Assembly: GCA_033764055.1 (NCBI GenBank)
Contig: JANRJI010000037.1
Location: forward strand, 62,001-126,000
Length of the DNA: 64,000 nt
Direction of reading: 5' to 3'
Source: Ga0077555 sp033764055
Lineage (GTDB): Bacteria > Pseudomonadota > Alphaproteobacteria > Rhizobiales > Hyphomicrobiaceae
A program made the translations under genes and the position numbers. The notes under the pieces were generated by a model. The model was not told where the DNA came from. It made no database searches and was given only the letters and a program-made list of their open reading frames with translations. This document shows, one piece after another, positions 42,369 to 52,242 of this stretch. The first letter of the stretch is position 1; every line of letters begins with the position of its first letter.

Positions 42369-44047
42369 GCACCCCCCTCGATCCAATCACGCTCGAGATC
42401 GTCTGGAACGGCCTGCTGTCGGTCACCGACGAGTGCTTCATCACGCTGATGCGCTCGGCCTACTCGACCAACATCAAGGAGCGCCACGACCACTCCATCG
42501 CCATCGCCGATGCCAAGGGCCGGCTGATCGTCCAGTCGCAGGGCTCACTGCCCGTGCACATCTCGTCCATGACCGGCCTCGTCTCGACTCTTCTTGCAAA
42601 GTACGGAAGCGATATCCACGAGGGCGATCTCTTTCTCGCCAATGACCCGCACGTCGCGGGCGGCACGCACCTGCCGGATCTCAACTTCGCCATGCCGGTT
42701 TTCATCGGCGGGTGCTTCGTCGGGCTCGTCGCGAACATCGCGCATCACGCGGACGTTGGCGGCGCGGCGGCCGGATCGATGTCGGGCGGGCTCAACGAGA
42801 TCTGGAAGGAGGGACTGAGGATTCCCGTCGTCCGCCTGATGTCGAAAGGCGTGATGCAGCAGGAGCTGATGGACATCATCCTGCTTAACATGCGCCTGCC
42901 CGAGGAGCGCAAAGGCGACATCAACGCTCAGATCGCCGCCTGCCGCCTCGGCGTCGATCGCATCAAGGCGCTGAGCGAGCGCTATGGCCTCGCTGTCCTC
43001 GAGCAGTCCTTCGACGAGATCGTGTCGCGCTCGCGCATGCGCATGGAAGCGGAGATCGAGAGGATCCCGGACGGGCGCTACGTCTTCGAGGACGTGCTCG
43101 ACGACGACGGCCTGGAGGCCAAGGACGTGCGCTTCAAGCTCGCCATCGAGAAGAGCGGCAAGCGGATCGTGTTCGACTGGACCGGCTCCGATCCGCAAGT
43201 GCCCGGCAACGTCAACCTGACGTTCAACGCCACGCAATCGTGTGTGTTCTTCGGCCTCAAGGCCGTGCTCGACCCGGACCTGCCGAACAACCAGGGCGTG
43301 CTCGACGCGGTGGAGATCGTGGCGCCGCTGGGCAGCGTCGCCAATTGCGTCTCGCCGGCGGCCGTCGCGCTCCGAGCCAACACCTGCCAGCGCGGCATCG
43401 ACGTGGTCCTCGGCGCCCTGGCGCAGGCTCTGCCAGACAAGGTGATCGCCGCCGCCAATGGGGCCAACACGTCCGCCGTGTTCGCCGGCAACGACCCGGT
43501 GACGGGCCGGCCCTACGTCTATCTGGAGACGCTCGGCGGCGGCATGGGCGCGCGGGCGACGAAGGACGGCAAGGATGGTGTGCAGGCCGGCATCACCAAC
43601 ACCTCGAACCTGCCGGTCGAGGCGATCGAGATGGAGTACCCGCTGCGTGTCCTCGCATACGGCTATGTCGAGGATTCGGGCGGTGCCGGGCGCCATCGCG
43701 GCGGGCTGGGCATTCGCCGGATCGTGACGCCGGTTGGCCACCGGTGCGAGTTCTCGGGCGTCGGCGAGCGCTTCGTCCACCAGCCATGGGGGCTATTCGG
43801 CGGCAATGCCGGCGCCACCGGGAGGTTCCAGATCGTCGAGAAGGACGGCAGCCGGCGGCGACTCGCCAACAAGGTGCGGATGTGGCTGCGGGAGCACGAG
43901 AGCGTGATCGTCGAGACGCCCGGTGCGGGCGGTTATGGCAATCCGGCGGAGCGGGCGAAGGCGGCGATCGAGGAGGATGGTGCGTCCGGCAAATTCTCGT
44001 CCGAGTTCATCGCCACGCACTATCCGGAGGCTATCGGCGGCGGCTGA
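42365..44047 (+). CDS. hyuB: Hydantoinase B/oxoprolinase family protein (HyuB-like)
   Basis: A 560-residue B subunit of the hydantoinase/oxoprolinase family. The N-terminal LDPITLEIVWNGLLSVTDEC is highly characteristic, followed by ANDPHVAGGTHLPDLN (metal-binding Asp/His) and later EMEYPLRVLAYGY with the C-terminal GAGGYGNPAERAKAAI. It forms a heteromer with the HyuA-like subunit encoded directly upstream and overlaps it by four bases. Confidence 0.92.
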   Translation: MSTPLDPITLEIVWNGLLSVTDECFITLMRSAYSTNIKERHDHSIAIADAKGRLIVQSQGSLPVHISSMTGLVSTLLAKYGSDIHEGDLFLANDPHVAGGTHLPDLNFAMPVFIGGCFVGLVANIAHHADVGGAAAGSMSGGLNEIWKEGLRIPVVRLMSKGVMQQELMDIILLNMRLPEERKGDINAQIAACRLGVDRIKALSERYGLAVLEQSFDEIVSRSRMRMEAEIERIPDGRYVFEDVLDDDGLEAKDVRFKLAIEKSGKRIVFDWTGSDPQVPGNVNLTFNATQSCVFFGLKAVLDPDLPNNQGVLDAVEIVAPLGSVANCVSPAAVALRANTCQRGIDVVLGALAQALPDKVIAAANGANTSAVFAGNDPVTGRPYVYLETLGGGMGARATKDGKDGVQAGITNTSNLPVEAIEMEYPLRVLAYGYVEDSGGAGRHRGGLGIRRIVTPVGHRCEFSGVGERFVHQPWGLFGGNAGATGRFQIVEKDGSRRRLANKVRMWLREHESVIVETPGAGGYGNPAERAKAAIEEDGASGKFSSEFIATHYPEAIGGG

Positions 44048-44121
44048 CGGGCGAGGGCTCGATACCGGCGACACTTCCGGTCTAGGCTATCGGCAGAGGA
44101 GACAACCCGGAGGAAACCCCC

Positions 44122-45768
44122 ATGCTCGTGATGGACGCCATCGCCGACATCCTGAAGCGCGAAGGCATCTCGACGCTGTTCTGCTTTCCGACCACGCCGA
44201 TCATCGAGGCGGCCGTCGCGGCGGGCCTGAAGCCCGTCATCTGCCGCCAGGAGCGGGTCGGCGTCGACATGGCCTCGGGCTTCGCGCGCACCGCCAACGG
44301 CCGCCCGCCCGCCGTCTTCGCCATGCAGTACGGCCCGGGCGCGGAGAACGCGTTCCCCGGCATCGCCAGCGCCTTCTCCGATTCGAGCCCGGTCCTGTTC
44401 CTGCCGCTCGGCCACCCGCGCGACGTGGCGCACGTGTTCCCGTTCTTCAATTCGACCCGCACCTATCAATCGATCACCAAGCACGTCGAGCCGCTCACCG
44501 GCCCCGGACAGGTCGGCCCCGTCATGCGCCGCGCCTTCAACGCGCTGCGCAACGGACGCCTCGGTCCCGTCATGGTCGAGGTGCCGAACGACATCGTGAA
44601 AGCCAAGCTCGACGCGGCGCCGCCCTACAGCAACGTCCGGGAGGTGCGATCGGCCCCTGATCCGCGCGACATCGAGGACGCGGCAAAGCTGCTCGTCGAG
44701 GCCAGGGCGCCCCTGCTCTATGCAGGCCAGGGCGTGCTCTATGCGGAGGCGACGGCGGAGCTCGTCCGCCTCGCCGAGCTGCTGCAGGCGCCCGTGATGA
44801 CGTCGGGCGACGGCAAGAGCGCCTTCCCCGAGGACCACGCGCTCGCGGTCGGCACGGGCGGCATCGTCTTCACGAGCCACGGCCTCCAGGCCCTGCGCGA
44901 GGCGGACGTCGTCTGCGGCATCGGCTGCTCGTTCACGCCGCACCGCATCACGAGCCCGGCCATCGCGCCCGAGAAGAAGGTGATCCACGCTACCAACGAT
45001 GCCAGGGATCTGAACAAGAGCGTCACGGCCGAGATCGGCATCCTCGGCGATGCGAAGCTGGTGCTCGAGGCGCTGGTCGAGGCCGTCAAGGATCGCATCG
45101 GCAAGACTAGGCGCGGCCCTGAGACGGCCGAGCGCATCGCCAAGGTGCGGGCCGCATGGCTCGCCGAGTGGCAGGCCAAGCTCACGTCGCAGGAGCGGCC
45201 GATAAACCCCTATCGCGTCCTCGCCGAGTTCATGCGCGTCGTCGATCCGAAGGACGCCATCGTCACGCACGATTCGGGCAGCCCGCGCGACCAGATCCTG
45301 CCGTTCTATCGGGCGACGCGGCCGCGCGGCTACATGGGGTGGGGCAAGTCGCACCAGCTCGGCACCGGCCTCGGCCTCACCATCGGCGCCAAGATCGCCG
45401 CGCCCGATAAATTCTGCGTCAATTTCATGGGCGACGCCGCCTTCGGCATGACCGGCCTCGACTTCGAGACGGCCGTGCGCGCTGGCGTGCCGATCCTGAC
45501 TGTGGTGCTGAACAACTCGACCATGGCGATCGAGATCCCGCACATGAAGCTCAGCCACGAGAAGCACAAGGCGCGCGACCTCGGCGGCAACTACGCCGAT
45601 CTCGCCCGCTCGCTCGGCGGCTGGGCCGAGCGCGTCGACGATCCCGAGCAGGTGGCCGACGCTATTCGGCGCGCGCGCCGCGCCACTGAGGACGGCAAGG
45701 CCGCCCTCCTCGAGTTCATCACCAGCGAGGAGACGGCGTTCTCGCACCGCCTGCCGCCAGCGAGCTGA
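44122..45768 (+). CDS. Thiamine diphosphate-dependent enzyme (acetolactate synthase-like)
   Basis: A 548-residue ThDP enzyme. The pyrimidine-binding domain includes the catalytic Glu in CRQERVGVDMASGFARTANG. The central domain spans about residues 190-330. The PP-binding domain has MGDAAFGMTGLDFETAVRAG followed by VLNNSTMAI, i.e. the GD...NN motif. Family members include acetolactate synthase, benzoylformate decarboxylase and glyoxylate carboligase. The substrate cannot be read off. It follows hyuB after 74 bases with a good GGAGG, so it is likely in the same operon and may act on a downstream 2-oxoacid. Confidence 0.85.
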   Translation: MLVMDAIADILKREGISTLFCFPTTPIIEAAVAAGLKPVICRQERVGVDMASGFARTANGRPPAVFAMQYGPGAENAFPGIASAFSDSSPVLFLPLGHPRDVAHVFPFFNSTRTYQSITKHVEPLTGPGQVGPVMRRAFNALRNGRLGPVMVEVPNDIVKAKLDAAPPYSNVREVRSAPDPRDIEDAAKLLVEARAPLLYAGQGVLYAEATAELVRLAELLQAPVMTSGDGKSAFPEDHALAVGTGGIVFTSHGLQALREADVVCGIGCSFTPHRITSPAIAPEKKVIHATNDARDLNKSVTAEIGILGDAKLVLEALVEAVKDRIGKTRRGPETAERIAKVRAAWLAEWQAKLTSQERPINPYRVLAEFMRVVDPKDAIVTHDSGSPRDQILPFYRATRPRGYMGWGKSHQLGTGLGLTIGAKIAAPDKFCVNFMGDAAFGMTGLDFETAVRAGVPILTVVLNNSTMAIEIPHMKLSHEKHKARDLGGNYADLARSLGGWAERVDDPEQVADAIRRARRATEDGKAALLEFITSEETAFSHRLPPAS

Positions 45769-46081
45769 GCTACGCGCTCACCCTCGCGCCGGTGGCGTCG
45801 GAGCTGTGCCAGGAACGGGTTACGCCGAAGCCGACCCACGACCCGCACGCGTCCGGTCCTCATGCGGGCTGGCCAGCCCAGATCCATTGCAGCGGCCTCA
45901 CGAGAGGCCGCCCTGCGACCGGAAAATGGTTCGTCGGCATGTGTACTTTCGGCACCACTGTCCGACAACCGAGCCGTGGAGCGCCCCGCGGGACCGTCTT
46001 TCAATTGCAGTCCACCACAATTCGTCGGCAGGGTGATTATGTGCGAGCAATCGCGCAGGCGCGTACGCGGGGAGGCGATTT
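45769..46081. other. Intergenic region upstream of secreted protein gene
   Basis: This 313-base stretch separates the ThDP enzyme from the secreted protein gene. Short open frames exist on both strands, but none has a ribosome binding site, recognisable motif or convincing start. It likely holds the promoter for the genes to the right. No obvious terminator hairpin or RNA gene was found. Confidence 0.4.
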
Positions 46082-47947
46082 GTGCGCTGCAGTCTGGCGT
46101 TGACATTGCTAGTCCTCATTTTCACACGGGAGACCCTCGCCGAGACGGATTGGCCTCCGCGACCGGTGGTCGTCGAGCCGCGCGAAAGCTCGCGCGAAGG
46201 CAATACCCGAAGGCCGGTCGCTTCACCGCAACGCGCGCCTGCGGCGAAGCCCGCAAGGACGGCAGACGCCGATACCGGGGCCAAACAGCCCGCCAAGCCT
46301 GAGGAGGCTCCGCGTCCGAAGCTCGGTTCATCGCAGGGCCGATGGCGCTGGCGGGTCGAGCGCACCGAATGGTCGTCGGACGACGAGCGCGATTTCGAGG
46401 CTTTCGTCGCGCGGATCGGCGAAGATGACTGCGATAACGTTCACCGCTGCCTGACAAGTCCGACCGCCAACCCGCGCTTTCACGACAAGCATCCGCCTGC
46501 GATGCGGTTCTTCGCGGATTGCGCCGACTTGCCGTTCATGCTGCGGGCCTACTTCGCCTGGCAGCGCCAGCTCCCCTTCTCATTCTCGGTCCGCTACGCC
46601 TCTCACCCGCCCATGCCGGGCCAGAAAGGCAAGCTCCACGGCAATCGCATTGCCGACCGTTACGACATCGTCGGCCCTGGCCCCGATCCGCGGCTCGCAC
46701 TCCCGGCGGTGCACCAGTTCGTCTCCTCGGAGCATTTCCGCACACCGCCGCTCTATCAGGGCGATCACCTGCCGGATCATTACCCTGTTCAAATCTCCAG
46801 GGAGAGCATTCGGCCGGGCACGGTCATCTTCGATCCGGATGGGCACCTCGCCGTGGTCTACAAGGTCACGGATGACGGTCGAGTCCTCTACATCGACGCC
46901 CACCCCGACAACACGCTGACTCGGGGGGTGTTCAACCGCGAGTTCTCCCGGGCGGAGCCGGCCATGGGAGCCGGGTTCAAGAACTGGAGGCCGCAGAAGC
47001 TCGTCGGCGCGAGGCCCGGCAAGGATGGGCTGGTCGGCGGCAAGGTGGTGCTTTCACGCGACAGCGAGCTTTCGGACTGGTCTGTCGAGCAGTTCTTCGG
47101 CACGGGATCACCGCGTCCCGCAAGCTGGACGGATGCCGTCTTCGAGCTCGGCGGCAAGACGCTCGAATATCACGACTACGTGCGGCTCAAGCTTGCATAC
47201 TCCGGGTTCAAGTACAAACCGATCGAGGAGATGCGGACGGCGATGCGCCAACTCTGCCGGGACCTCGAATATCGCGTCACGGCCGTCAATCTCTCGATCA
47301 AAGCCAACATCCATAAACGGCCGGTCCCCGACCGGCTGCCGCCGAACATCTACGCGACCAAAGGCGACTGGGAGACCTACTCGACGCCATCGCGCGATGC
47401 GCGGATCAAGACGGCGTTCGAGGAGCTGCGCGACGAGACGGCACGCTTTCTCGCTCTGTCACGGGAGAAAAACGACGTGCTCGATTACACTGGCAGCGAT
47501 CTGCGCAGCGATCTGCTCGCCGTCTACCACCAGGAGGCTGCGGCCTGCCAAATCACCTACACGAGGAGCGACGGCAGCCCGATCCGGCTCGGCTTCGAGG
47601 AAATCAAGCGCCGCCTGTTCCGACTGTCCTTCGATCCGCACCATTGCGTCGAGCGCCGCTGGGGCGCAGATGATCCGGAGGAGCTGCGGACCTGTACCGA
47701 CGACCGCCTCAAGTCCGACTGGTACGCGGCCCAGGATCGCCTGCGCAATCAGCTCGTCAGGACCTACGGCGAGGCAATGGGCTGGAACCTCGCTCAGATG
47801 CAGGATCAGGCCCTCGACATCGGCATCGCAGAGCCCCCGGACGTCGACACGCTGAAAGTGCTCCTCGGCGACGAGGTCAAGGCGGTCACGGCGACCACGG
47901 GCCTGAGACAGGCAAGAGCCGCTCGACGACAGGAGCCCAAGCGATAG
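46082..47947 (+). CDS. Secreted protein with possible NlpC/P60-like Cys-His-Asp centre
   Basis: A 621-residue protein. The GTG start, preceded by GGGAGG, gives a signal sequence MRCSLALTLLVLIF; a basic, Pro-rich segment follows. A domain of about residues 135-280 holds Cys147 in FADCADLPFMLRAYFAW, His255 in DGHLAVVYKV and Asp272 in YIDAHPD. This order and spacing look like a papain-like (NlpC/P60 or CHAP) cysteine peptidase or amidase, but the call is by eye. The remaining 330 residues are helical and unassigned. It lies directly upstream of the Pls/PosA-type synthetase on the same strand (158 bases apart). Confidence 0.65.
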   Translation: MRCSLALTLLVLIFTRETLAETDWPPRPVVVEPRESSREGNTRRPVASPQRAPAAKPARTADADTGAKQPAKPEEAPRPKLGSSQGRWRWRVERTEWSSDDERDFEAFVARIGEDDCDNVHRCLTSPTANPRFHDKHPPAMRFFADCADLPFMLRAYFAWQRQLPFSFSVRYASHPPMPGQKGKLHGNRIADRYDIVGPGPDPRLALPAVHQFVSSEHFRTPPLYQGDHLPDHYPVQISRESIRPGTVIFDPDGHLAVVYKVTDDGRVLYIDAHPDNTLTRGVFNREFSRAEPAMGAGFKNWRPQKLVGARPGKDGLVGGKVVLSRDSELSDWSVEQFFGTGSPRPASWTDAVFELGGKTLEYHDYVRLKLAYSGFKYKPIEEMRTAMRQLCRDLEYRVTAVNLSIKANIHKRPVPDRLPPNIYATKGDWETYSTPSRDARIKTAFEELRDETARFLALSREKNDVLDYTGSDLRSDLLAVYHQEAAACQITYTRSDGSPIRLGFEEIKRRLFRLSFDPHHCVERRWGADDPEELRTCTDDRLKSDWYAAQDRLRNQLVRTYGEAMGWNLAQMQDQALDIGIAEPPDVDTLKVLLGDEVKAVTATTGLRQARAARRQEPKR

Positions 47948-48105
47948 TTGGGCGGCACCCGGCGACAGCCGGGCACGGGTCTTGGCTCCGGGCGGGCTTC
48001 AGCATCCACTTGCGAGCGGCAAGGCGGATGCCGGCCGGGGCCGATGGAAAGTAGCGCAGATGCCGGGGGGCATCGCGGCAGTGCGGAGTAGGGGGCGTTT
48101 GCGTC

Positions 48106-51100
48106 ATGCGTTCGTGCAATGAGCCGGCCGTGCATCTGGCCGGGGAGGCTCGCCCAGACCTGCTGCGCAACGAGACGCTGGTCGACATCGTCCAGGCCAC
48201 TGTCGCGCGGACTCCGGCCGCGCCGGCGCTGGCCATTCTCGGGGCGCACGACGGCCTGGACTTCCGGGAGCTCGACCGCCGATCGACACGGATTGCCGAA
48301 GCGCTGGCGGCGGCCGGGGTCCGGCGGGGCGATTGCGTAGGCCTGTGGCTGCGCCGCTCGCTCGATGTGCACGTCGCGATGCTGGGCATTGTCAAGGCCG
48401 GCGCTGCATTCATTCCCTTCGATGCCGAAGCTCCGGCCGCACGTGTCAGCCGGTGCCTCGCCGACTGCAGGGCCCGCATTCTGGTGACCCATGAGGCGCT
48501 TGCCACGGCCGCGGCTACGCTGGCCGTCGAGGCGCTGGACGTCGACGTGCTGCTCGGCGGGGCCCCGGGCATCACGCTCGACCCGCCCAGGCCAGACGAT
48601 AGAGCCTACATCATCTACACCTCCGGCTCGACCGGGGAGCCGAAGGGCGTCGCGATCTCGCACCGCAACGTCTGCCACTATCTGCGCGCCGTGAACGAGG
48701 TGCTCGGCATCCGTGCGAGCGATGTCGTGCTCCAGCAGGCCTCCGCGGCCTTCGACCTGTCCATCGAGGAGATATTCGTTCCGTATCTCGTCGGCGCATG
48801 CCAGCGTGTCGCCAGCGAGCTCGACCTCCGAGAGATCGACCGGCTGAGCGAGCGTCTCGAGCGGGACCGCGTCAGCGTCATCGACGCGGTGCCGACGCTG
48901 CTCCAAATGATGGACCACCTGCCGACGACCCTGCGGCTGGTCGTGGTCGGCGGAGAAGCCTGTCCCCAGGCTCTGGCGGACCGCCTCACCGGGGCCGGCG
49001 TCAGGCTGGTCAACAGCTATGGGCCGACCGAGACGACGGTCGTGGCAACAGCCTGCGTCGTCGAGGCGGGCGATACGATCACCATCGGCCGGCCCATCGC
49101 CAACACCGTGGCCTTCGTCGTCGACGAGACCCTGACGCCAGTCGGTCGCGGCCAGACTGGCGAGCTGCTCATCGGAGGACCTGGCGTCGCCGCCGGCTAC
49201 GTCAATCGGCCGGAGCTGACCGCGGCCAAATTCCTGGTCAATCCGTTCCCCGAAGCTGCCCTGGCGCCGGTCCTCTACCGCACCGGCGATGCCGTACGCA
49301 TAGACGACGCGGGCCGGCTCGAGTTTCACGGTCGCATCGATGCCCAGGTCAAGATCCGGGGCTATCGCATCGAGCTCGGTGAGATCGAGGCGCTGATCGC
49401 CTGCCAGCCGGGCATGCGCCTCGCCGCGGTCACTGCTACCGCGCAGGGCGCAGGCAACCAGGTGCTCGTCGCCCACGTGGTGGTGGATTCAGATGCCGAT
49501 ATGGCGGCCATACGCCAGTCGCTGGTGGCGCAACTGCCCGACTACATGCTCCCGACGTTCTGGCATGCCCACCCAGACCTTCCACGCCTGGCCTCGGATA
49601 AGATCGATCGCAAGGCGCTCGCAGCACTGCCTTTGCCGACGACGGCCTCGACCCGCGAGCAGGAGCTCCCCTCGACCGTCACCGAGGCTCATCTGCTGAA
49701 GGCGGCGCGCGAGATTCTCGGATTGACCGTCGTCGGCTTCGACGCAGACTTCTTCCGTGAGCTCGGTGGCAATTCGCTGCTCGCCGCCCGTTTCGTCTCC
49801 GAGCTGCGCAAGGTGCCGCACCTATCGGGCCTGGCCCTTCACGACGTCTACACGGCACGCAGCCTGCGCAAGCTCGGGCAGATGCTGGACGAGCGCGCCC
49901 GCCGGGGCTGCAACGAGCGCGTCGACCTGTCGTTCGTGCCGCCACCCGCTCTGCGCCGCTTCCTGTGCGGTCTGGGGCAGGCCCTGGCGCTGCCGTTCAT
50001 CATCGCCATCGTCACGGCACAGTGGATTGGGCTCCTGCTCGCCTCGATCTACCTCGTGCGTGACGAAGCCCCCTGGTGGAGCGAGGTGGGCATGCTCTGC
50101 CTCGTCTACGTCTCCTTGAACCTCGGCGCCAAGATCCTGGTCGTCGCACTGAAGTGGCTCGTCATCGGGCGTACGAGGCCCGGCGTCTATCCGTTGTGGG
50201 GTGGCTACTACTTCCGGATCTGGCTGGTGCAGCGGCTGGTGCACCTGACCGCCCACAAGTTCCTGCAGGGCTCCCCGTTGATGCGCCTGTACCTGCGCGC
50301 CCTCGGAGCACAAGTGGGTCGCGACGCCATCATCCAGGAGTTCGAGGAAGGTGCGATCGATCTCGTCCGTGTCGGCAGCCGGGCCAGCATCGGCTCCAAA
50401 GTCCGCCTCGCCAATGTCGAGGTCATCGGCAACGAGGTGCATGTCGGGCGGATCGACATCGGCATCGGGGCGACGGTGGGCAATGCCGCCGTGATCGCCG
50501 GCGATACCGTGATCGGCGACCATGCCGAGATCGGTGATTTGACGGCCGTTGCTGCCGGAGCGCGCATCGGCCCAGGCGAGCGGTGGGACGGGGTTCCGGC
50601 GCGGCTTGTCGGTCACGCGGAAGCCTGGCATCTGCCACCTCATCCGAAGTTGGGCCGGTGGGCGCGCGCGGCCCAGGGCATCGGCTATTTCGCCGCGTAC
50701 AATCTCGTGATGATGATCGGACTCCTCCCGATCTTTCCGGCCTTCTATCTGTTGACCCACCTCGACGCGATGGCCTTCGGCGACCGAGACAACGTCGTGC
50801 CGTGGGAGTGGGTGCTGCTGCTCGCCTGGCCGGCCGCGCTGGTCCTGGTGTTCGCCTCGATGCTGGTGCTGATCATCATGCGCTGGGTGCTGCTGCCGGG
50901 CCGCGTCGTGCCGGGCCGGCACTCGATCTATAGCGGCTTCTACTTCCGCAAGTGGTGCGTCTCGCTCGCGACGGAAGCTTTGCTCGAGACGCTGAACTCG
51001 CTTTATGCGACCGTTTTCATGCGCAACTGGTATCGCCTGATGGGGTCGCGCATCGGACGTGGCACGGAGATCTCGGCCAACTTCAACGGCCGATACGATC

Positions 51101-52152
51101 TCGTCACGCTCGGCGATGACAACTTCATCGGCGACGAGACGATTTTCGGCGACGAGGAGGTTCGCGGCGGTTGGATGACGCTCGAGGCCGTTCGCACGGG
51201 CGACCGCTGCTTCTTCGGCAACTTCGCCGTCGTGGCCAAGGGTGCCGTCGTCGAGAGCGACGCGCTGCTCGGCGTCAAATCGCGGCTGCCCCCAAGCCTC
51301 TGCATGCGCTCCGGGGAAACCTGGTTCGGCAGCCCGGCGTTCGCCATCCCGAATCGCGAGCGGGTGCAGCTCGCGGCGCAGTGGACCTACCGTCCCCCGG
51401 CCTGGAAGCGCGCCGTGCGAACGGTTTTCGAGGCCCTGCATACCTCGCTTCCGACCGCGGTGCTGATCTCGCTCGCCTACATCACGGCGGACATCATCGA
51501 GTACCCGATCAACGAGCGTCGATGGCCTACGGTGGCAGCTATATTCTTCGCTGCGGGCATCGTCGTGTCGCTCGCCATGGCGCTCGTCTCGATCGTCTTC
51601 AAGTGGCTGGTGATGGGCATCTACCGACCGATCCAGCGTCCCATGTGGTCCTGGTGGGCGATGCGCACCGAGGCCGTCGCCGTTCTGTACGGCGGCCTCG
51701 CCAGCAAGGTGATGCTGGACTATGTGCGCGGAACTCCATTCCTGCCGTGGCTGCTGCGGCTCTACGGAACCAGGATCGGGCGCGGCGTCTGGATCAACTG
51801 CACCGACTTCACCGAGTTCGACTGCGTCAGGATCGGCGATTTCGCAGCGATCAACATGCACGCCGTGCCACAGACCCATCTCTACGAGGATCGCGTGATG
51901 AAGGTGGGCCGGATCGACATCGGCACCGGCGTGACCCTGGGCTCGGGCTCCGTCGTCCTCTATGACACCGTCATCGGCCCGTGGTCGCGGATCGACCCGC
52001 TTTCGGTGGTCATGAAGGGCGAGACCATTCCAGCAAGCTCCCGCTGGTCCGGGGCCCCGTGCCGGCGCGTGGCGGTAACGGAGCCGACCCCGGCAGACTT
52101 GGGGGGCGGGAACGTGCGGCAAGCCTGCGACGAGCAGGCGTCGGTGGCCTGA
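48106..52152 (+). CDS. Pls/PosA-family non-ribosomal peptide synthetase
   Basis: A 1348-residue membrane-bound NRPS. The adenylation domain (about 20-510) shows YIIYTSGSTGEPKG (from residue 168), FDLSIEEIF, NSYGPTETT (303-311), GRIDAQVKIRGYRIELGE and DKIDRKAL (498-505). The carrier domain has FRELGGNSLLAARF with phosphopantetheine Ser557. No condensation or thioesterase domain follows. Instead there are three pairs of membrane segments (near residues 615 and 660, 861 and 900, 1111 and 1141), each followed by a hexapeptide-repeat acyltransferase-like domain. That is the layout of epsilon-poly-L-lysine synthetase. By hand alignment to GrsA the pocket residues read D-L-E-D-V-G-S-V-V, with two acidic positions suiting a basic amino acid. 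Its activating transferase is 90 bases downstream. Confidence 0.92.
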   Translation: MRSCNEPAVHLAGEARPDLLRNETLVDIVQATVARTPAAPALAILGAHDGLDFRELDRRSTRIAEALAAAGVRRGDCVGLWLRRSLDVHVAMLGIVKAGAAFIPFDAEAPAARVSRCLADCRARILVTHEALATAAATLAVEALDVDVLLGGAPGITLDPPRPDDRAYIIYTSGSTGEPKGVAISHRNVCHYLRAVNEVLGIRASDVVLQQASAAFDLSIEEIFVPYLVGACQRVASELDLREIDRLSERLERDRVSVIDAVPTLLQMMDHLPTTLRLVVVGGEACPQALADRLTGAGVRLVNSYGPTETTVVATACVVEAGDTITIGRPIANTVAFVVDETLTPVGRGQTGELLIGGPGVAAGYVNRPELTAAKFLVNPFPEAALAPVLYRTGDAVRIDDAGRLEFHGRIDAQVKIRGYRIELGEIEALIACQPGMRLAAVTATAQGAGNQVLVAHVVVDSDADMAAIRQSLVAQLPDYMLPTFWHAHPDLPRLASDKIDRKALAALPLPTTASTREQELPSTVTEAHLLKAAREILGLTVVGFDADFFRELGGNSLLAARFVSELRKVPHLSGLALHDVYTARSLRKLGQMLDERARRGCNERVDLSFVPPPALRRFLCGLGQALALPFIIAIVTAQWIGLLLASIYLVRDEAPWWSEVGMLCLVYVSLNLGAKILVVALKWLVIGRTRPGVYPLWGGYYFRIWLVQRLVHLTAHKFLQGSPLMRLYLRALGAQVGRDAIIQEFEEGAIDLVRVGSRASIGSKVRLANVEVIGNEVHVGRIDIGIGATVGNAAVIAGDTVIGDHAEIGDLTAVAAGARIGPGERWDGVPARLVGHAEAWHLPPHPKLGRWARAAQGIGYFAAYNLVMMIGLLPIFPAFYLLTHLDAMAFGDRDNVVPWEWVLLLAWPAALVLVFASMLVLIIMRWVLLPGRVVPGRHSIYSGFYFRKWCVSLATEALLETLNSLYATVFMRNWYRLMGSRIGRGTEISANFNGRYDLVTLGDDNFIGDETIFGDEEVRGGWMTLEAVRTGDRCFFGNFAVVAKGAVVESDALLGVKSRLPPSLCMRSGETWFGSPAFAIPNRERVQLAAQWTYRPPAWKRAVRTVFEALHTSLPTAVLISLAYITADIIEYPINERRWPTVAAIFFAAGIVVSLAMALVSIVFKWLVMGIYRPIQRPMWSWWAMRTEAVAVLYGGLASKVMLDYVRGTPFLPWLLRLYGTRIGRGVWINCTDFTEFDCVRIGDFAAINMHAVPQTHLYEDRVMKVGRIDIGTGVTLGSGSVVLYDTVIGPWSRIDPLSVVMKGETIPASSRWSGAPCRRVAVTEPTPADLGGGNVRQACDEQASVA

Positions 52153-52242
52153 GCTGCAGGCGGTGCGACAAGCCCACCAGTCTGCGACCGGCCCCTCCCG
52201 CAGCGAGGCGATGACGTGATGCTACATCGAAGGTGATACGGC

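Noticed and set aside
44020..45747. A 575-codon minus-strand frame antisense to the ThDP enzyme gene
   Set aside because: The plus-strand enzyme has complete motifs; the antisense frame lacks recognisable domains.
49822..52122. A 766-codon minus-strand frame antisense to the synthetase gene
   Set aside because: The NRPS and hexapeptide domains occupy the plus strand; antisense composition is typical of a shadow.
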